In this document: one piece after another, positions 51,368 through 63,651 of the stretch | Layout: the number at the start of each line of letters is the position of its first letter | How positions within the stretch are numbered: position 1 is the stretch's first letter | Origin: Moringa oleifera | Lineage: Eukaryota > Streptophyta > Magnoliopsida > Brassicales > Moringaceae | Direction: 5' to 3' | DNA length: 64,000 nt | NCBI GenBank assembly: GCA_021397835.1 | Contig: JAJFZO010000695.1 | Location: forward strand, 1,465,593 to 1,529,592 | Made by a program: the position numbers and the translations under genes | The notes under the pieces: model-generated | Seen by the model: only the letters and a program-made list of their open reading frames with translations | Told to the model about the DNA's origin: nothing | The model's database searches: none

Positions 51368-51485
51368 GGGTGCAACATGAGTACATCCTAAGAGGTCACT
51401 AATCTTCGCACTACTTTCACCCAAGCATACTTAAATTTGGAGTTCTAATGGGATCCGATGCATTACTACGGGTATGATCGCACCC
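51368..51485 (-). pseudogene. Decayed 5S rRNA copy 18
   Basis: 5S relic, last of the regular long-class (about 1.24 kb) units. Confidence 0.85.
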
Positions 51486-52559
51486 GCTAATGTATGCGTG
51501 CCAATCTTATATAAGAGGAAGGCAGCCTCACACGGTGAGAAATCATGGCAAACGTGATAAGATAAAAAAATTCTAACTGAGGGTTTTTCGGGGGCAATTG
51601 TATGACAAACTTCAGAAGTAATAATTATAAAAGTTGAATGCACGATCATCCTAAGTAATTGCCACGGGAAGATTCCGTTGTGAATGTTGATGACAAGGAT
51701 TGCAACGGTATTTTTCGTGGCGATTCACTCCACTAATTTCAAAAAAAAAAAACTATTAAAGAGGTAAGATGCAAAAATTATCACGACAATTTCCCCCATC
51801 GAAAATTCCTCAATATTCCTTAGGGAATGATCTGCAGAGCTTTCTGTGGGAATTTTTGTTGCAACAGTAATTTATCGCCCATAATTTTTTCATGACAATT
51901 TTTAGTGTCTCCCATGATTTTGATTTTGGTGGTAATTCTTTCTTGAGAACTCTGACCTTTTCCATGCATCGATATAGGCAACGATAGCCTCACCTCTTAT
52001 TTAACTCGTGGGACTTGCAACTTCATGCACACGTAGACCTGCTAGCCACCCTCTGTCAACGACAATACTGCTATTAGTGACGTTATCATCAATTATAGTA
52101 TTAGTGATAATATAACTGCCATGAACCATAATGACAACGACGAGAAATATCACTATGACTGCCACTATGATATTTATTAACTGTAATATTGTCGGTTATA
52201 TTTCTAAATTCATTATTATCATCTAATCACAATATTACTAATATCATTTCGAATAGTATTTCATCAGTACCACTAATTATCATATTATTGATGATATTAC
52301 GAAAGATATTTACATCAATGGTAAGAATGTTGCGAGTTATAACAGCGTCGACAATGTTATGAACAATGTTTAAGGTAATAATATGTGTTGAATACCGGAC
52401 CCCACCATTTTTCATATGTTTGACGTTCTTATCACTTACTATCATATTGCTGGATTAAAATCGACAGTTCGAATATGTAATATTATAACCCAAAACTATA
52501 TTAACTGAGCATGCTTAATTTCTGAAATTGATCCATATGCGAAAGAGAATGGGGTCCTT

Positions 52560-52600
52560 TGGAGTTAAAAGCAACACAAAAGTATTAAAGAGTTAAGAAT
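52560..52600. other. Unit lacking its 5S gene (deletion scar)
   Basis: The sequence passes from the spacer downstream of a 5S gene (GGGGTCCTTTGGAGTT ... GCAACACAAA) directly into the far upstream spacer (AGTATTAAAGAGTTAAG). The 5S copy and several hundred bp around it are missing, which leaves 2,056 bp between copies 18 and 19. Confidence 0.75.
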
Positions 52601-53423
52601 CAAAAGTTACCATAACAATTTTTCTAGTAAAAAATTCCTCAATATTCCTCCTGGAATGATCTATGGGAGCTTTCCGTGGGAATTTTTGTTGCAACAATAA
52701 TTTCTCATCCATAATTTTTTCATGGCCATTTTTAGTAGCTCTTATGGTTTTGATTCTCGAGAACTTTTACCTTTTTCTTGCAGTGATACACGTAAGGATA
52801 GCCTTATCTCCCGTTGGCTTGTGGGACTCACAACTCTGTGCGCACATGGACCGGCTGTCGCCCCTCCATTGATGGCAATGCTACTATTGAGGACCTTATC
52901 ATCAATTGCAGCATTACTGATAATATAGCTACCATGAACCATAACGACAGCGATGATAAATATCACTGTAACTACCACCATGGCCTTTATCAACAGTAAT
53001 ATCGTTGGTGATATTTCTAAATTCGCTATTATCATTTAATCATAGTATTGCTGATAACATTATGACTAATATTTAATCAGTACCACTAATTATTTTATTA
53101 TCGATGATATTACGAATAATGTTCACGTCAACAATAAGAATGTTGTCAATTATAACAGTGTCGATAATGTTATGAACAACGTTGAAGGTAACAACATGCG
53201 TTGCAAATCTGATAACACCTTTTTTCGTATATGTGACATTCTTGTCACTTACTTTCGTATCGCAAGGTTAAAATCGATGATTTAAATATATGATACTTTA
53301 ACCCAAAAACACATTAACGGCGCGTTCATAATTTCAAAAAATGATCAATAAGTAGAATGAAATGGGGCCCTTTGGGTCGAAAGCAGTGCAAGCCGCCTTT
53401 AGTGCCACAGAAAAAGGGAAATG

Positions 53424-53543
53424 AGGGCTGTAACACGAGGACTTCCCAGGAGATGACCCAACCTAGTTCTACTCTCGCCCAAGAACGCTTCACTTCGGAG
53501 TTCTGATGGGATCCGGTGCATTTGTGCTGGCAAAATCGCACCC
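53424..53543 (-). pseudogene. Diverged 5S rRNA copy 19
   Basis: About full length with a moderate number of substitutions; first copy flanked on its upstream side by the short spacer class. Confidence 0.85.
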
Positions 53544-54041
53544 ATTAATCTGTGCTTGCAAATTGTATGTAAGAAGAAGGCAGTTTCATGCGACGAGAAC
53601 CCATGGTGAATGTTGAAGACAATGATTGCTGTGGTATTTTTCGTGGTGATTGTCGTGGTGATATTTCTAAATTCGCTATTATCATCTAATCACATTATTG
53701 CTGATAACGTTACAGCTAATATTTCATCAGTACCACTAATTATCGTATTGTCAATGATATTACGAACGATATTTACATCAACGACAAAAATATTGTTAAT
53801 TATAACGGTGCTGATAATGTCACAAACAACATTGAAGGTAACCATATGCATTGCAAATTCGACCACACCATTTTTCGCATGTTTGACGTTTTTGTCACTT
53901 GCTTTCGTATCGCTGAGTTAAAATCCACGGTTCGAATATGTGATACTTTAACCCAAAAATGATCAATATGTGGAATGAAATGGGGCCCTTTGGGTCGAAA
54001 GTAGCGCAAGCTGTTTCTGACGCCGTAGAAAAGGGAAAAAA

Positions 54042-54161
54042 AGGGGTGCAACATGAGGACTTCCCAGGAGGTCACCCATCCTAGCATTACTCTCGCCCAA
54101 CCACGCTTGACTTCGGAGTTATGGCGAGATCCGGTGCAACAGTGCTAGTATTATCGCACTC
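54042..54161 (-). pseudogene. Diverged 5S rRNA copy 20
   Basis: 120-nt copy; helix I and the C-box side are well kept, while the 5' half carries changes such as TGGCGAGATCC for TGATGGGATCC (+ strand). Confidence 0.8.
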
Positions 54162-54789
54162 GTTAATCTGTGCTTGCGAATCACATATAAGAACGCAGCA
54201 TCACGCGACGAGAAGCCGTGGCAAAAGCGATAACACGAGAAAATTTTGACCGAGGGTTTTTCAACGACAATTTTATGACAAACTTCGGATGAAATAATTC
54301 TAAAAGTTGAATGGGCAGTCATACCAAGCAATTGCCATGGGGAGATTCCGTGGCGAATGTTGATGACAACGATTGCTGCGATACTTTTCGTGGTGATTGT
54401 CGTGGTGATATTTTTAAATTCGCTATTATCATCTAATCACATTATTGTTGAAAATATTATGGCTAATATTTTGTTAGTATCAATGATTATCGTATTATCG
54501 ATGATATTACGAACGATATTCACATCAACGACAAGAATATTGTCAGCTATAATGGTGCCGATAATGTTACAAACAACGTTAAAGGTAACCATATGCGTTG
54601 CAAATTCGACCACACCATTTTTCGCATGTTTGACATTCTTGACACTTACTTTCGTATCGTTGGGTTAAAATTCACGGTTCAAATATGTGATACTTTAACC
54701 CGAAAATGATCAATATATGGAATGGAATGGGGCCCTTTGGGGTCGAAAGCAGCGCAAGCCGCTTCTAGCGCCACAAAAAAGGGAAAAAG

Positions 54790-54909
54790 AGGGGTGCAAC
54801 ACGAGGAATTCCCAGGAGATCACCCATCTTAGCACTACTCTCGCCCAAGCACGCCTAACTTCGGAGTTCTGAAGAGATCCGATGAAACAGTACTGGTATG
54901 ATCACACCC
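54790..54909 (-). pseudogene. Diverged 5S rRNA copy 21
   Basis: 120-nt copy with scattered substitutions; shares the GATGAAACAGT variant (+) with copy 23, suggesting that these alternate units are related. Confidence 0.8.
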
Positions 54910-55513
54910 GTTAATCTCTGCTTGCGAATCACATATAAGAACGCAGCATCACGCGACGAAAAGCCGTGGCAAAAACGATAACACAAGTAAATTTTGATCA
55001 AGGATTTTTGATGACAATTGTATGACAAATTTCGAAAGTAATAAGTCTAAAAGTTGAATGCACGATCATCCCAAGAAATTGCCATGGGGAGATTTTATGG
55101 CGAATGTTGATGACAATGATCGGAGCGGTATTTTTCGTGACAATGATTGGAGTGGTATCACATTATTGCTGATAACGTTACAGCTGATATTTCAGCAGTA
55201 CCACTCATTATCGCATTGTCGATGATATTATAAACGATATTCACTTCAATGATAAGAATATAGTTAGTTATAACAGTGCCGATAATGTTACGAATAAACG
55301 TTGAAGGTAACCATATGCGTTGTAAATTCGATCACACAATTTTTCACATGACTGATGTTCTTGTCACTTATTTTTGTATCGCACGTTTAAAATCCACGGT
55401 TCGAATATATGATACTTTAACCCGAAAATGATCAATATAAGGAATGAAATGGGGCCCTTTTAGGTCGAAGGTGGCACAAGCCGCCTCCGACGCCACATAA
55501 AAAGGAAAAAAAA

Positions 55514-55632
55514 AGGGTGCAACACGAGGACATCCCAAGAGGTCACCAATCTTAATACTACTCTCGCCGAAGCATGCTTAACTTTGAAGTTCTGATGGGA
55601 TCCAGTGCATTAGAGCTGGCATGATCGCACCC
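55514..55632 (-). pseudogene. Diverged 5S rRNA copy 22
   Basis: About 119 nt, with substitutions in the A and C boxes and in helix I. Confidence 0.8.
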
Positions 55633-56262
55633 GTTAATCTGTGCTTACGAATCGTATGGAAGAGGAAGGCAGCCTCATGCGACGAGAAATCGTGGCAAAA
55701 GTGACAAAACGAGAAAATTCCGACCGAGGGTTTTTCGACGGCAATTGCATGACAAGCTTCAGAAGTAATAATTCTAAAAGTTGAATGCGCGGTCGTATAA
55801 GCAATTGCCATGGGAAGATTCCGTTGTGAATGTTGATGACAATGATTGCTGCGATACTTTTCATGGTGATTGTCATGGTGATATTTCTAAATTCGCTATT
55901 ATCATTTAATCATATTATTGCTGATAACGTTACGACTAATATTTTATTAGTATTACTGATTATCATATTGCAGATTATATTACGAACGACATTCACATTA
56001 ACGACAAGAATATTGTCAGTTATAACGGTGCCGATAAAGTTATGAACAACGTTGAAGGTAGCCATATGCGTTGCAAATTCGACCACACCATTTTTCGCAT
56101 GTTTGACGTTCTTGTCACTTACTTTCATATCACTGGGATAAAATTCACTGTTCGAATATATGATACTTTAACCAGAAAATGATCAATGTGTGGAATGGAA
56201 TAGGGCCCTTTGGGGTCGAAAGCAACGCAAGCCGCTTTTAGCGCCATAGAAAAGGGAAAAAG

Positions 56263-56382
56263 AGGGGTGCAACACGAGGAATTCTCAAGAGATCACCTAT
56301 CTTAGCACTACTCTCGCCCAAGCACGCCTGACTTCGGAGTTCTGACGAGATTCGATGAAACAGTGCTGGTATGATCCCACCC
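56263..56382 (-). pseudogene. Diverged 5S rRNA copy 23
   Basis: 120-nt copy sharing diagnostic changes with copy 21. Confidence 0.8.
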
Positions 56383-57011
56383 ATTAATCTCTGCTTGCGA
56401 ATCACATATAGGAACGCAGCATCACGCGACGAGAAGCCGTGGCAAAAGTGATAACACAAGAAAATTTTGACCAAGGGTTTTTTGACGATAATTGTATGAA
56501 AAACTTTGGAAGTAATAATTCTAAAAGTTAAATGCGCGGTCATCCCAAGAAATTGTCATGAAGAGATTTCGTGGCGAATGTTGGTGATAACGATTGCTGC
56601 GATACTTTTCATGGCGATGGTCTTAGTGATATTTCTAAATTCGCTATTATCATCTAATCACATTATTGCTGATAACGTTACGGCTAATATTTCATTAGTA
56701 TCACTGATTATTGTATTGTCGATGATATTACGAACGATATTAACATCAACGACAAGAATATTGGCAGTTATAACGGTGACGATAATGTTACGAACAACGT
56801 TAAAGGTAACCATATGCGTTGCAAATTCGACCACACCATTTTTCGCATGTTTGACGTTATTGTCACTTACTTTCGTATGGCTGGGTTAAAATCCATGGTT
56901 TGAATATGTGATATTTTAACCCGAAAATGATCAATATTTGGAATGGAATGGGGCCCTTTGGGGTCGAAAGCAACGCAAGCCGCTTCCGATGCCATAGAAA
57001 AAAGAAAAAGA

Positions 57012-57130
57012 AGGGTGTAACACGAGGACTTCCTAGGAGGTCACCCATCCTAGCACTCCTCTCGCCCAAGCACGCTTGACTTTGGAGTTCTGACGAGATT
57101 TGGTGCAACAATGCTGGTATGATCGCGCCC
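57012..57130 (-). pseudogene. Diverged 5S rRNA copy 24
   Basis: Nearly full length with about a dozen changes. The upstream spacer is truncated, so the next copy is only 491 bp away. Confidence 0.8.
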
Positions 57131-57502
57131 GTTAATCTGTGCTTACGAGTTACATTATTACCGATAACGTTACGGCTAAAAGTTCATCCGTACAGCGAAT
57201 TATAACGTTGTTGATGATATTACGAACGATATTCACATCAACGGCAAGAAGATTGTCAGTTATGATAGTGCCAATAGTGTTATGAACAACGTTGTAGATA
57301 ACCATATGCGTTGCAAATTCGGCCATACCATTTTTCGCATGTCTGACGTTCTTGTCACTTTTTTTTGTATCCCTGGATTAAAATCCACGATTCGAATATT
57401 TGATAATTTAATCAAAAAATGATTAATATGTAGAATGAAATGAGGCCCTTTGAGGTCGAAAGCAACTAAAGCCGCCTCCGACGCCACAAAAAAAGGAAAA
57501 AG

Positions 57503-57622
57503 AGGGGCGCAACACGAGAACTTCCCAAGAGGTCACCCATCCTAGTACTACTCTCGCCCAAGCACTCTTAACTTCGAAGTTCTGATGGGATCCGATGCAT
57601 TAGTGCTGGTATAATTGCACCC
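57503..57622 (-). pseudogene. Mildly diverged 5S rRNA copy 25
   Basis: 120 nt with few changes from the intact gene (for example ACTCTTAACTTCGAAG on +). Its TATATA box is kept upstream. It might still be transcribed; I class it as a probable pseudogene. Confidence 0.65.
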
Positions 57623-58227
57623 CTTAATTTGTGCTTGCGGATCCTATATAAGTGGAAGGCGGCCTCACGCGACGAAAGCGACAAGACGAAAAAATTCCAA
57701 CCGAGGGTTTTTCGAGGGCAATTGTATGACAAGCTTTAGAAATAATAATTCTAAAAGTTGAATGCACGATCATCCCAAACAACTGCCATGGGGAGATTCT
57801 GTCACGAATGATGATGACAACGATTGCCATGGTATTTTTTGTGGCGATTGCCGTGGTGATATTTTTAAATTCGCAATTATCATCTAATCACATTATTGCT
57901 GATAACGTTACGGCTAATATTTCATCAGTACCACTAATTATCGCATTGCCGATGATGTTACGAACGATATTCACATCAACGGCAAGAATGTTGTCAGTTA
58001 TAACGGTGCCGATAATGTTACGAATAACGTTGAAAGTAACCATATGCGTTGCAAATTCGACCACGCCATTTTTCGCATGTCTGACGTTCTTGTCACTTAC
58101 TTTCTTATCGCTGGGTTAAAATCCGCGGTTCGAATATGTGATGCTTTAACCCGAAAATGATCAATATGTGGAATGGAATGGGGCCCTTCGAGGTCGAAAG
58201 CAACGCAAGCCGCCCCCGGCGCCACAG

Positions 58228-58240
58228 AAAAAGGAAAAAG
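58228..58240 (-). terminator. RNA polymerase III oligo-T terminator (representative)
   Basis: Directly after the 3' end of the 5S gene the minus strand reads two T5 runs (58239-58235 and 58232-58228). Oligo-T of four or more is the Pol III stop signal. The same pair occurs after the other young copies, with small run-length changes after the last one. Confidence 0.85.
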
Positions 58241-58360
58241 AGGGGTGCAACACGAGGACTTCCCAGGAGGTCACCCATCCTAGTACTACTCTCGCCCAAG
58301 CACGCTTAACTTCGGAGTTCTGATGGGATCCGGTGCATTAGTGCTGGTATGATCGCACCC
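58241..58360 (-). rRNA. 5S ribosomal RNA, young unit 1
   Basis: 120 nt from GGGTGCGATCATACCAGC to GTGTTGCACCCCT, matching the plant 5S consensus throughout. The ends pair as helix I (GGGTGC with GCACCC). Internal promoter elements are intact: A box (AAGTTAAGCGTGCTTGGG) and C box (GGATGGGTGACCTCCTGG). 5S rRNA is transcribed by Pol III with TFIIIA and joins the large ribosomal subunit. Confidence 0.97.
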
Positions 58361-58390
58361 ATTAATTTGTGCTTGCGGATCGTATATAAG
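58361..58390 (-). promoter_or_regulatory. 5S upstream promoter: TATATA at -28, GC at -12 (representative)
   Basis: Taking 58360 as +1, TATATA lies at -28 to -23 (58388-58383) and GC at -12/-11, the positions known to matter for Arabidopsis 5S transcription. The base at -1 is T, where Arabidopsis has C. The same arrangement is present upstream of the other young units (58993 onward), apart from the rearranged -1 region of unit 6. Confidence 0.85.
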
Positions 58391-58992
58391 AGGAAGTCGG
58401 CCTCACGCGACGAGAAGCCGCGGCGAAAGCGACAAGACGAAAAAATTCCAACCGAGGGTTTTTCGAGGGCAATTGTATGACAAGCTTCGCAAGTAATAAT
58501 TCTGAAAGTTGAATGCACGGTCATCCCAAACAATTGCCATTGGGAGATTCCGTGACGAATGTTGATGACAACGATTGCCGCGGTATTTTTCGTGGCGATT
58601 GCCGTGGTGATATTTTTAAATTCGCTATTATCATCTAATCACATTATTGCTGATAACGTTACGGCTAATATTTCATCAGTACCACTAATTATCGCATTGC
58701 CGATGATGTTACGAACGATATTCACATCAACGGCAAGAATGTTGTCAGTTATAACGGTGTCCGATAATGTTACGAATAACGTTGAAAGTAACCATATGCG
58801 TTGCAAATTCGACCACGCCATTTTTCGCATGTCTGACGTTCTTGTCACTTACTTTCTTATCGCTGGGTTAAAATCCGCGGTTCGAATATGTGATGCTTTA
58901 ACCCGAAAATGATCAATATGTGGAATGGAATGGGGCCCTTCGAGGTCGAAAGCAACGCAAGCCGCCCCCGGCGCCACAGAAAAAGGAAAAAG

Positions 58993-59112
58993 AGGGGTGC
59001 AACACGAGGACTTCCCAGGAGGTCACCCATCCTAGTACTACTCTCGCCCAAGCACGCTTAACTTCGGAGTTCTGATGGGATCCGGTGCATTAGTGCTGGT
59101 ATGATCGCACCC
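58993..59112 (-). rRNA. 5S ribosomal RNA, young unit 2
   Basis: Identical by eye to unit 1; 752 bp downstream on the map because of one extra base in the spacer near 58,761. Confidence 0.97.
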
Positions 59113-59743
59113 ATTAATTTGTGCTTGCGGATCGTATATAAGAGGAAGTCGGCCTCACGCGACGAGAAGCCGCGGCGAAAGCGACAAGACGAAAAAATTC
59201 CAACCGAGGGTTTTTCGAGGGCAATTGTATGACAAGCTTCGCAAGTAATAATTCTGAAAGTTGAATGCACGGTCATCCCAAACAATTGCCATTGGGAGAT
59301 TCCGTGACGAATGTTGATGACAACGATTGCCGCGGTATTTTTCGTGGCGATTGCCGTGGTGATATTTTTAAATTCGCTATTATCATCTAATCACATTATT
59401 GCTGATAACGTTACGGCTAATATTTCATCAGTACCACTAATTATCGCATTGCCGATGATGTTACGAACGATATTCACATCAACGGCAAGAATGTTGTCAG
59501 TTATAACGGTGCCGATAATGTTACGAATAACGTTGAAAGTAACCATATGCGTTGCAAATTCGACCACGCCATTTTTCGCATGTCTGACGTTCTTGTCACT
59601 TACTTTCTTATCGCTGGGTTAAAATCCGCGGTTCGAATATGTGATGCTTTAACCCGAAAATGATCAATATGTGGAATGGAATGGGGCCCTTCGAGGTCGA
59701 AAGCAACGCAAGCCGCCCCCGGCGCCACAGAAAAAGGAAAAAG

Positions 59744-59863
59744 AGGGGTGCAACACGAGGACTTCCCAGGAGGTCACCCATCCTAGTACTACTCTCGCCC
59801 AAGCACGCTTAACTTCGGAGTTCTGATGGGATCCGGTGCATTAGTGCTGGTATGATCGCACCC
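59744..59863 (-). rRNA. 5S ribosomal RNA, young unit 3
   Basis: Intact 120-nt copy, 751 bp from unit 2, with TATATA box and oligo-T terminators. Confidence 0.97.
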
Positions 59864-60494
59864 ATTAATTTGTGCTTGCGGATCGTATATAAGAGGAAGT
59901 CGGCCTCACGCGACGAGAAGCCGCGGCGAAAGCGACAAGACGAAAAAATTCCAACCGAGGGTTTTTCGAGGGCAATTGTATGACAAGCTTCGCAAGTAAT
60001 AATTCTGAAAGTTGAATGCACGGTCATCCCAAACAATTGCCATTGGGAGATTCCGTGACGAATGTTGATGACAACGATTGCCGCGGTATTTTTCGTGGCG
60101 ATTGCCGTGGTGATATTTTTAAATTCGCTATTATCATCTAATCACATTATTGCTGATAACGTTACGGCTAATATTTCATCAGTACCACTAATTATCGCAT
60201 TGCCGATGATGTTACGAACGATATTCACATCAACGGCAAGAATGTTGTCAGTTATAACGGTGCCGATAATGTTACGAATAACGTTGAAAGTAACCATATG
60301 CGTTGCAAATTCGACCACGCCATTTTTCGCATGTCTGACGTTCTTGTCACTTACTTTCTTATCGCTGGGTTAAAATCCGCGGTTCGAATATGTGATGCTT
60401 TAACCCGAAAATGATCAATATGTGGAATGGAATGGGGCCCTTCGAGGTCGAAAGCAACGCAAGCCGCCCCCGGCGCCACAGAAAAAGGAAAAAG

Positions 60495-60614
60495 AGGGGT
60501 GCAACACGAGGACTTCCCAGGAGGTCACCCATCCTAGTACTACTCTCGCCCAAGCACGCTTAACTTCGGAGTTCTGATGGGATCCGGTGCATTAGTGCTG
60601 GTATGATCGCACCC
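60495..60614 (-). rRNA. 5S ribosomal RNA, young unit 4
   Basis: Intact 120-nt copy, 751 bp from unit 3. Confidence 0.97.
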
Positions 60615-61245
60615 ATTAATTTGTGCTTGCGGATCGTATATAAGAGGAAGTCGGCCTCACGCGACGAGAGGCCGCGGCGAAAGCGACAAGACGAAAAAAT
60701 TCCAACCGAGGGTTTTTCGAGGGCAATTGTATGACAAGCTTCGCAAGTAATAATTCTGAAAGTTGAATGCACGGTCATCCCAAACAATTGCCATTGGGAG
60801 ATTCCGTGACGAATGTTGATGACAACGATTGCCGCGGTATTTTTCGTGGCGATTGCCGTGGTGATATTTTTAAATTCGCTATTATCATCTAATCACATTA
60901 TTGCTGATAACGTTACGGCTAATATTTCATCAGTACCACTAATTATCGCATTGCCGATGATGTTACGAACGATATTCACATCAACGGCAAGAATGTTGTC
61001 AGTTATAACGGTGCCGATAATGTTACGAATAACGTTGAAAGTAACCATATGCGTTGCAAATTCGACCACGCCATTTTTCGCATGTCTGACGTTCTTGTCA
61101 CTTACTTTCTTATCGCTGGGTTAAAATCCGCGGTTCGAATATGTGATGCTTTAACCCGAAAATGATCAATATGTGGAATGGAATGGGGCCCTTCGAGGTC
61201 GAAAGCAACGCAAGCCGCCCCCGGCGCCACAGAAAAAGGAAAAAG

Positions 61246-61365
61246 AGGGATGCAACACGAGGACTTCCCAGGAGGTCACCCATCCTAGTACTACTCTCGC
61301 CCAAGCACGCTTAACTTCGGAGTTCTGATGGGATCCGGTGCATTAGTGCTGGTATGATCGCACCC
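61246..61365 (-). rRNA. 5S ribosomal RNA, young unit 5
   Basis: Intact copy with one change near the 3' end (GCATCCCT for GCACCCCT), which turns a helix I G-C pair into G-U and equals the 3' end found in Arabidopsis. Probably functional. Confidence 0.95.
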
Positions 61366-61996
61366 ATTAATTTGTGCTTGCGGATCGTATATAAGAGGAA
61401 GTCGGCCTCACGCGACGAGAAGCCGCGGCGAAAGCGACAAGACGAAAAAATTCCAACCGAGGGTTTTTCGAGGGCAATTGTATGACAAGCTTCGCAAGTA
61501 ATAATTCTGAAAGTTGAATGCACGGTCATCCCAAACAATTGCCATTGGGAGATTCCGTGACGAATGTTGATGACAACGATTGCCGCGGTATTTTTCGTGG
61601 CGATTGCCGTGGTGATATTTTTAAATTCGCTATTATCATCTAATCACATTATTGCTGATAACGTTACGGCTAATATTTCATCAGTACCACGAATTATCGC
61701 ATTGCCGATGATGTTACGAACGATATTCACATCAACGGCAAGAATGTTGTCAGTTATAACGGTGTCGATAATGTTACGAATAACGTTGAAAGTAACCATA
61801 TGCGTTGCAAATTCGACCACGCCATTTTTCGCATGTCTGACGTTCTTGTCACTTACTTTCTTATCGCTGGGTTAAAATCCGCGGTTCGAATATGTGATGC
61901 TTTAACCCGAAAATGATCAATATGTGGAATGGAATGGGGCCCCTCGAGGTCGAAAGCAACGCAAGCCGCCCCCGGCGCCACAGAAAAAGGAAAAAG

Positions 61997-62123
61997 AGGG
62001 GTGCAACACGAGGACTTCCCAGGAGGTCACCCATCCTAGTACTACTCTCGCCCAAGCACGCTTAACTTCGGAGTTCTGATGGAAAAAATCCGGTGCAGAT
62101 TAGTGCTGGTATGAATCGCACCC
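61997..62123 (-). pseudogene. 5S rRNA young unit 6, disrupted 5' part
   Basis: The 3' two thirds equal the intact gene. The 5' part has several insertions: GGAAAAAATCC for GGGATCC, GCAGATTA for GCATTA, ATGAATCG for ATGATCG (+ strand). There is also a 16-bp insertion (ACGCAACAAACGACCC) around the start site. These total 23 extra bases, matching the 774-bp spacing to the next unit. It may be real damage or a consensus error. Confidence 0.7.
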
Positions 62124-62770
62124 ACGCAACAAACGACCCATTAATTTGTGCTTGCGGATCGTATATAAGAGGAAGTCGGCCTCACGCGACGAGAGGCCGC
62201 GGCGAAGGCGACAAGACGAAAAAATTCCAACCGAGGGTTTTTCGAGGGCAATTGTATGACAAGCTTCGCAAGTAATAATTCTGAAAGTTGAATGCACGGT
62301 CATCCCAAACAATTGCCATTGGGAGATTCCGTGACGAATGTTGATGACAACGATTGCCGCGGTATTTTTCGTGGCGGTTGCCGTGGTGATATTTTTAAAT
62401 TCGCTATTATCATCTAATCACATTATTGCTGATAACGTTACGGCTAATATTTCATCAGTACCACTAATTATCGCATTGCCGATGATGTTACGAACGATAT
62501 TCACATCAACGGCAAGAATGTTGTCAGTTAAAACGGTGCCGATAATGTTACGAATAACGTTGAAAGTAACCATATGCGTTGCAAATTCGACCACGCCATT
62601 TTTCGCATGTCTGACGTTCTTGTCACTTACTTTCTTATCGATGGGTTAAAATCCGCGGTTCGAATATGTGATGCTTTAACCCGAAAATGATCAATATGTG
62701 GAATGGAATGGGGCCCTTCGAGGTCGAAAGCAACGCAAGCCGCCCCCGGCGCCACAGAAAAAGGAAAAAG

Positions 62771-62890
62771 AGGGGTGCAACACGAGGACTTCCCAGGAGG
62801 TCACCCATCCTAGTACTACTCTCGCCCAAGCACGCTTAACTTCGGAGTTCTGATGGGATCCGGTGCATTAGTGCTGGTATGATCGCACCC
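62771..62890 (-). rRNA. 5S ribosomal RNA, young unit 7
   Basis: Intact 120-nt copy with TATATA box and terminators. Confidence 0.96.
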
Positions 62891-63414
62891 ATTAATTTGT
62901 GCTTGCGGATCGTATATAAGAGGAAGTCGGCCTCACGCGACGAGAAGCCGCGGCGAAAGCGACAAGACGAAAAAATTCCAACCGAGGGTTTTTCGAGGGC
63001 AATTGTATGACAAGCTTCGCAAGTAATAATTCTGAAAGTTGAATGCACGGTCATCCCAAACAATTGCCATTGGGAGATTCCGTGACGAATGTTGATGACA
63101 ACGATTGCCGCGGTATTTTTCGTGGCGATTGCCGTGGTGATATTTTTAAATTCGCTATTATCATCTAATCACATTATTGCTGATACCGTTACGGCTAATA
63201 TTTCATCAGTACCGCTAATTATCGCATTGCCGATGATGTTACGAACGATATTCACATCAACGGCAAGAATGTTGTCAGTTATAACGGTGCCGATAATGTT
63301 ACGAATAACGTTGAAAGTAACCATATGCGTTGCAAATTCGACCACGCCATTTTCCGCATGTCTGACGTTCTTGTCACTTACTTTCTTTATCGCTGGGTTA
63401 AAATCCGCGGTTAC

Positions 63415-63424
63415 GGGGGGGGGG
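63415..63424. repeat. G10 run replacing spacer sequence in the last full unit
   Basis: Where all other young units read GGTTCGAATATGTG, this one reads GGTTAC, then ten G, then ATATGTG. Unique to this unit; probably an assembly or base-calling artefact. Confidence 0.75.
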
Positions 63425-63530
63425 GATATGTGATGCTTAACCCGAAAATGATCAATATGTTAATGGAATGGGGCCCCTTCGAGGTCGAAAGCAACGCAAG
63501 CCGCCCCCGCGCCACAAAAAAGGAAAAAAG

Positions 63531-63651
63531 AGGGGTGGCAACACTAGGACTTCCCAGGAGGTCACCCATCCTAGTACTACTCTCGCCCAAGCACGCTTGA
63601 CTTCGGAGTTCTGATGGGATCCGGTGCATTAGTGCTGGTATGATCGCCCCC
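63531..63651 (-). rRNA. 5S ribosomal RNA, young unit 8, with likely sequence errors
   Basis: Full-length copy with an extra G (GGGTGGCAAC on +), ACTAGG for ACGAGG, CTTGACTTC for CTTAACTTC, and GATCGCCCCC for GATCGCACCC. The surrounding spacer has further oddities (a G run at 63415-63424). The clustered changes look more like low-quality sequence than biological drift. Confidence 0.7.

Noticed and set aside
53610..63433. Recurring hydrophobic frames of about 103 codons on + and of 64 and 75 codons on -, repeated every 751 bp, which could look like a small membrane-protein family
   Set aside because: They lie in the 5S spacer or run across the 5S gene itself, recur only because the unit repeats, and break up in the diverged units. 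No signal, domain or codon conservation supports translation.
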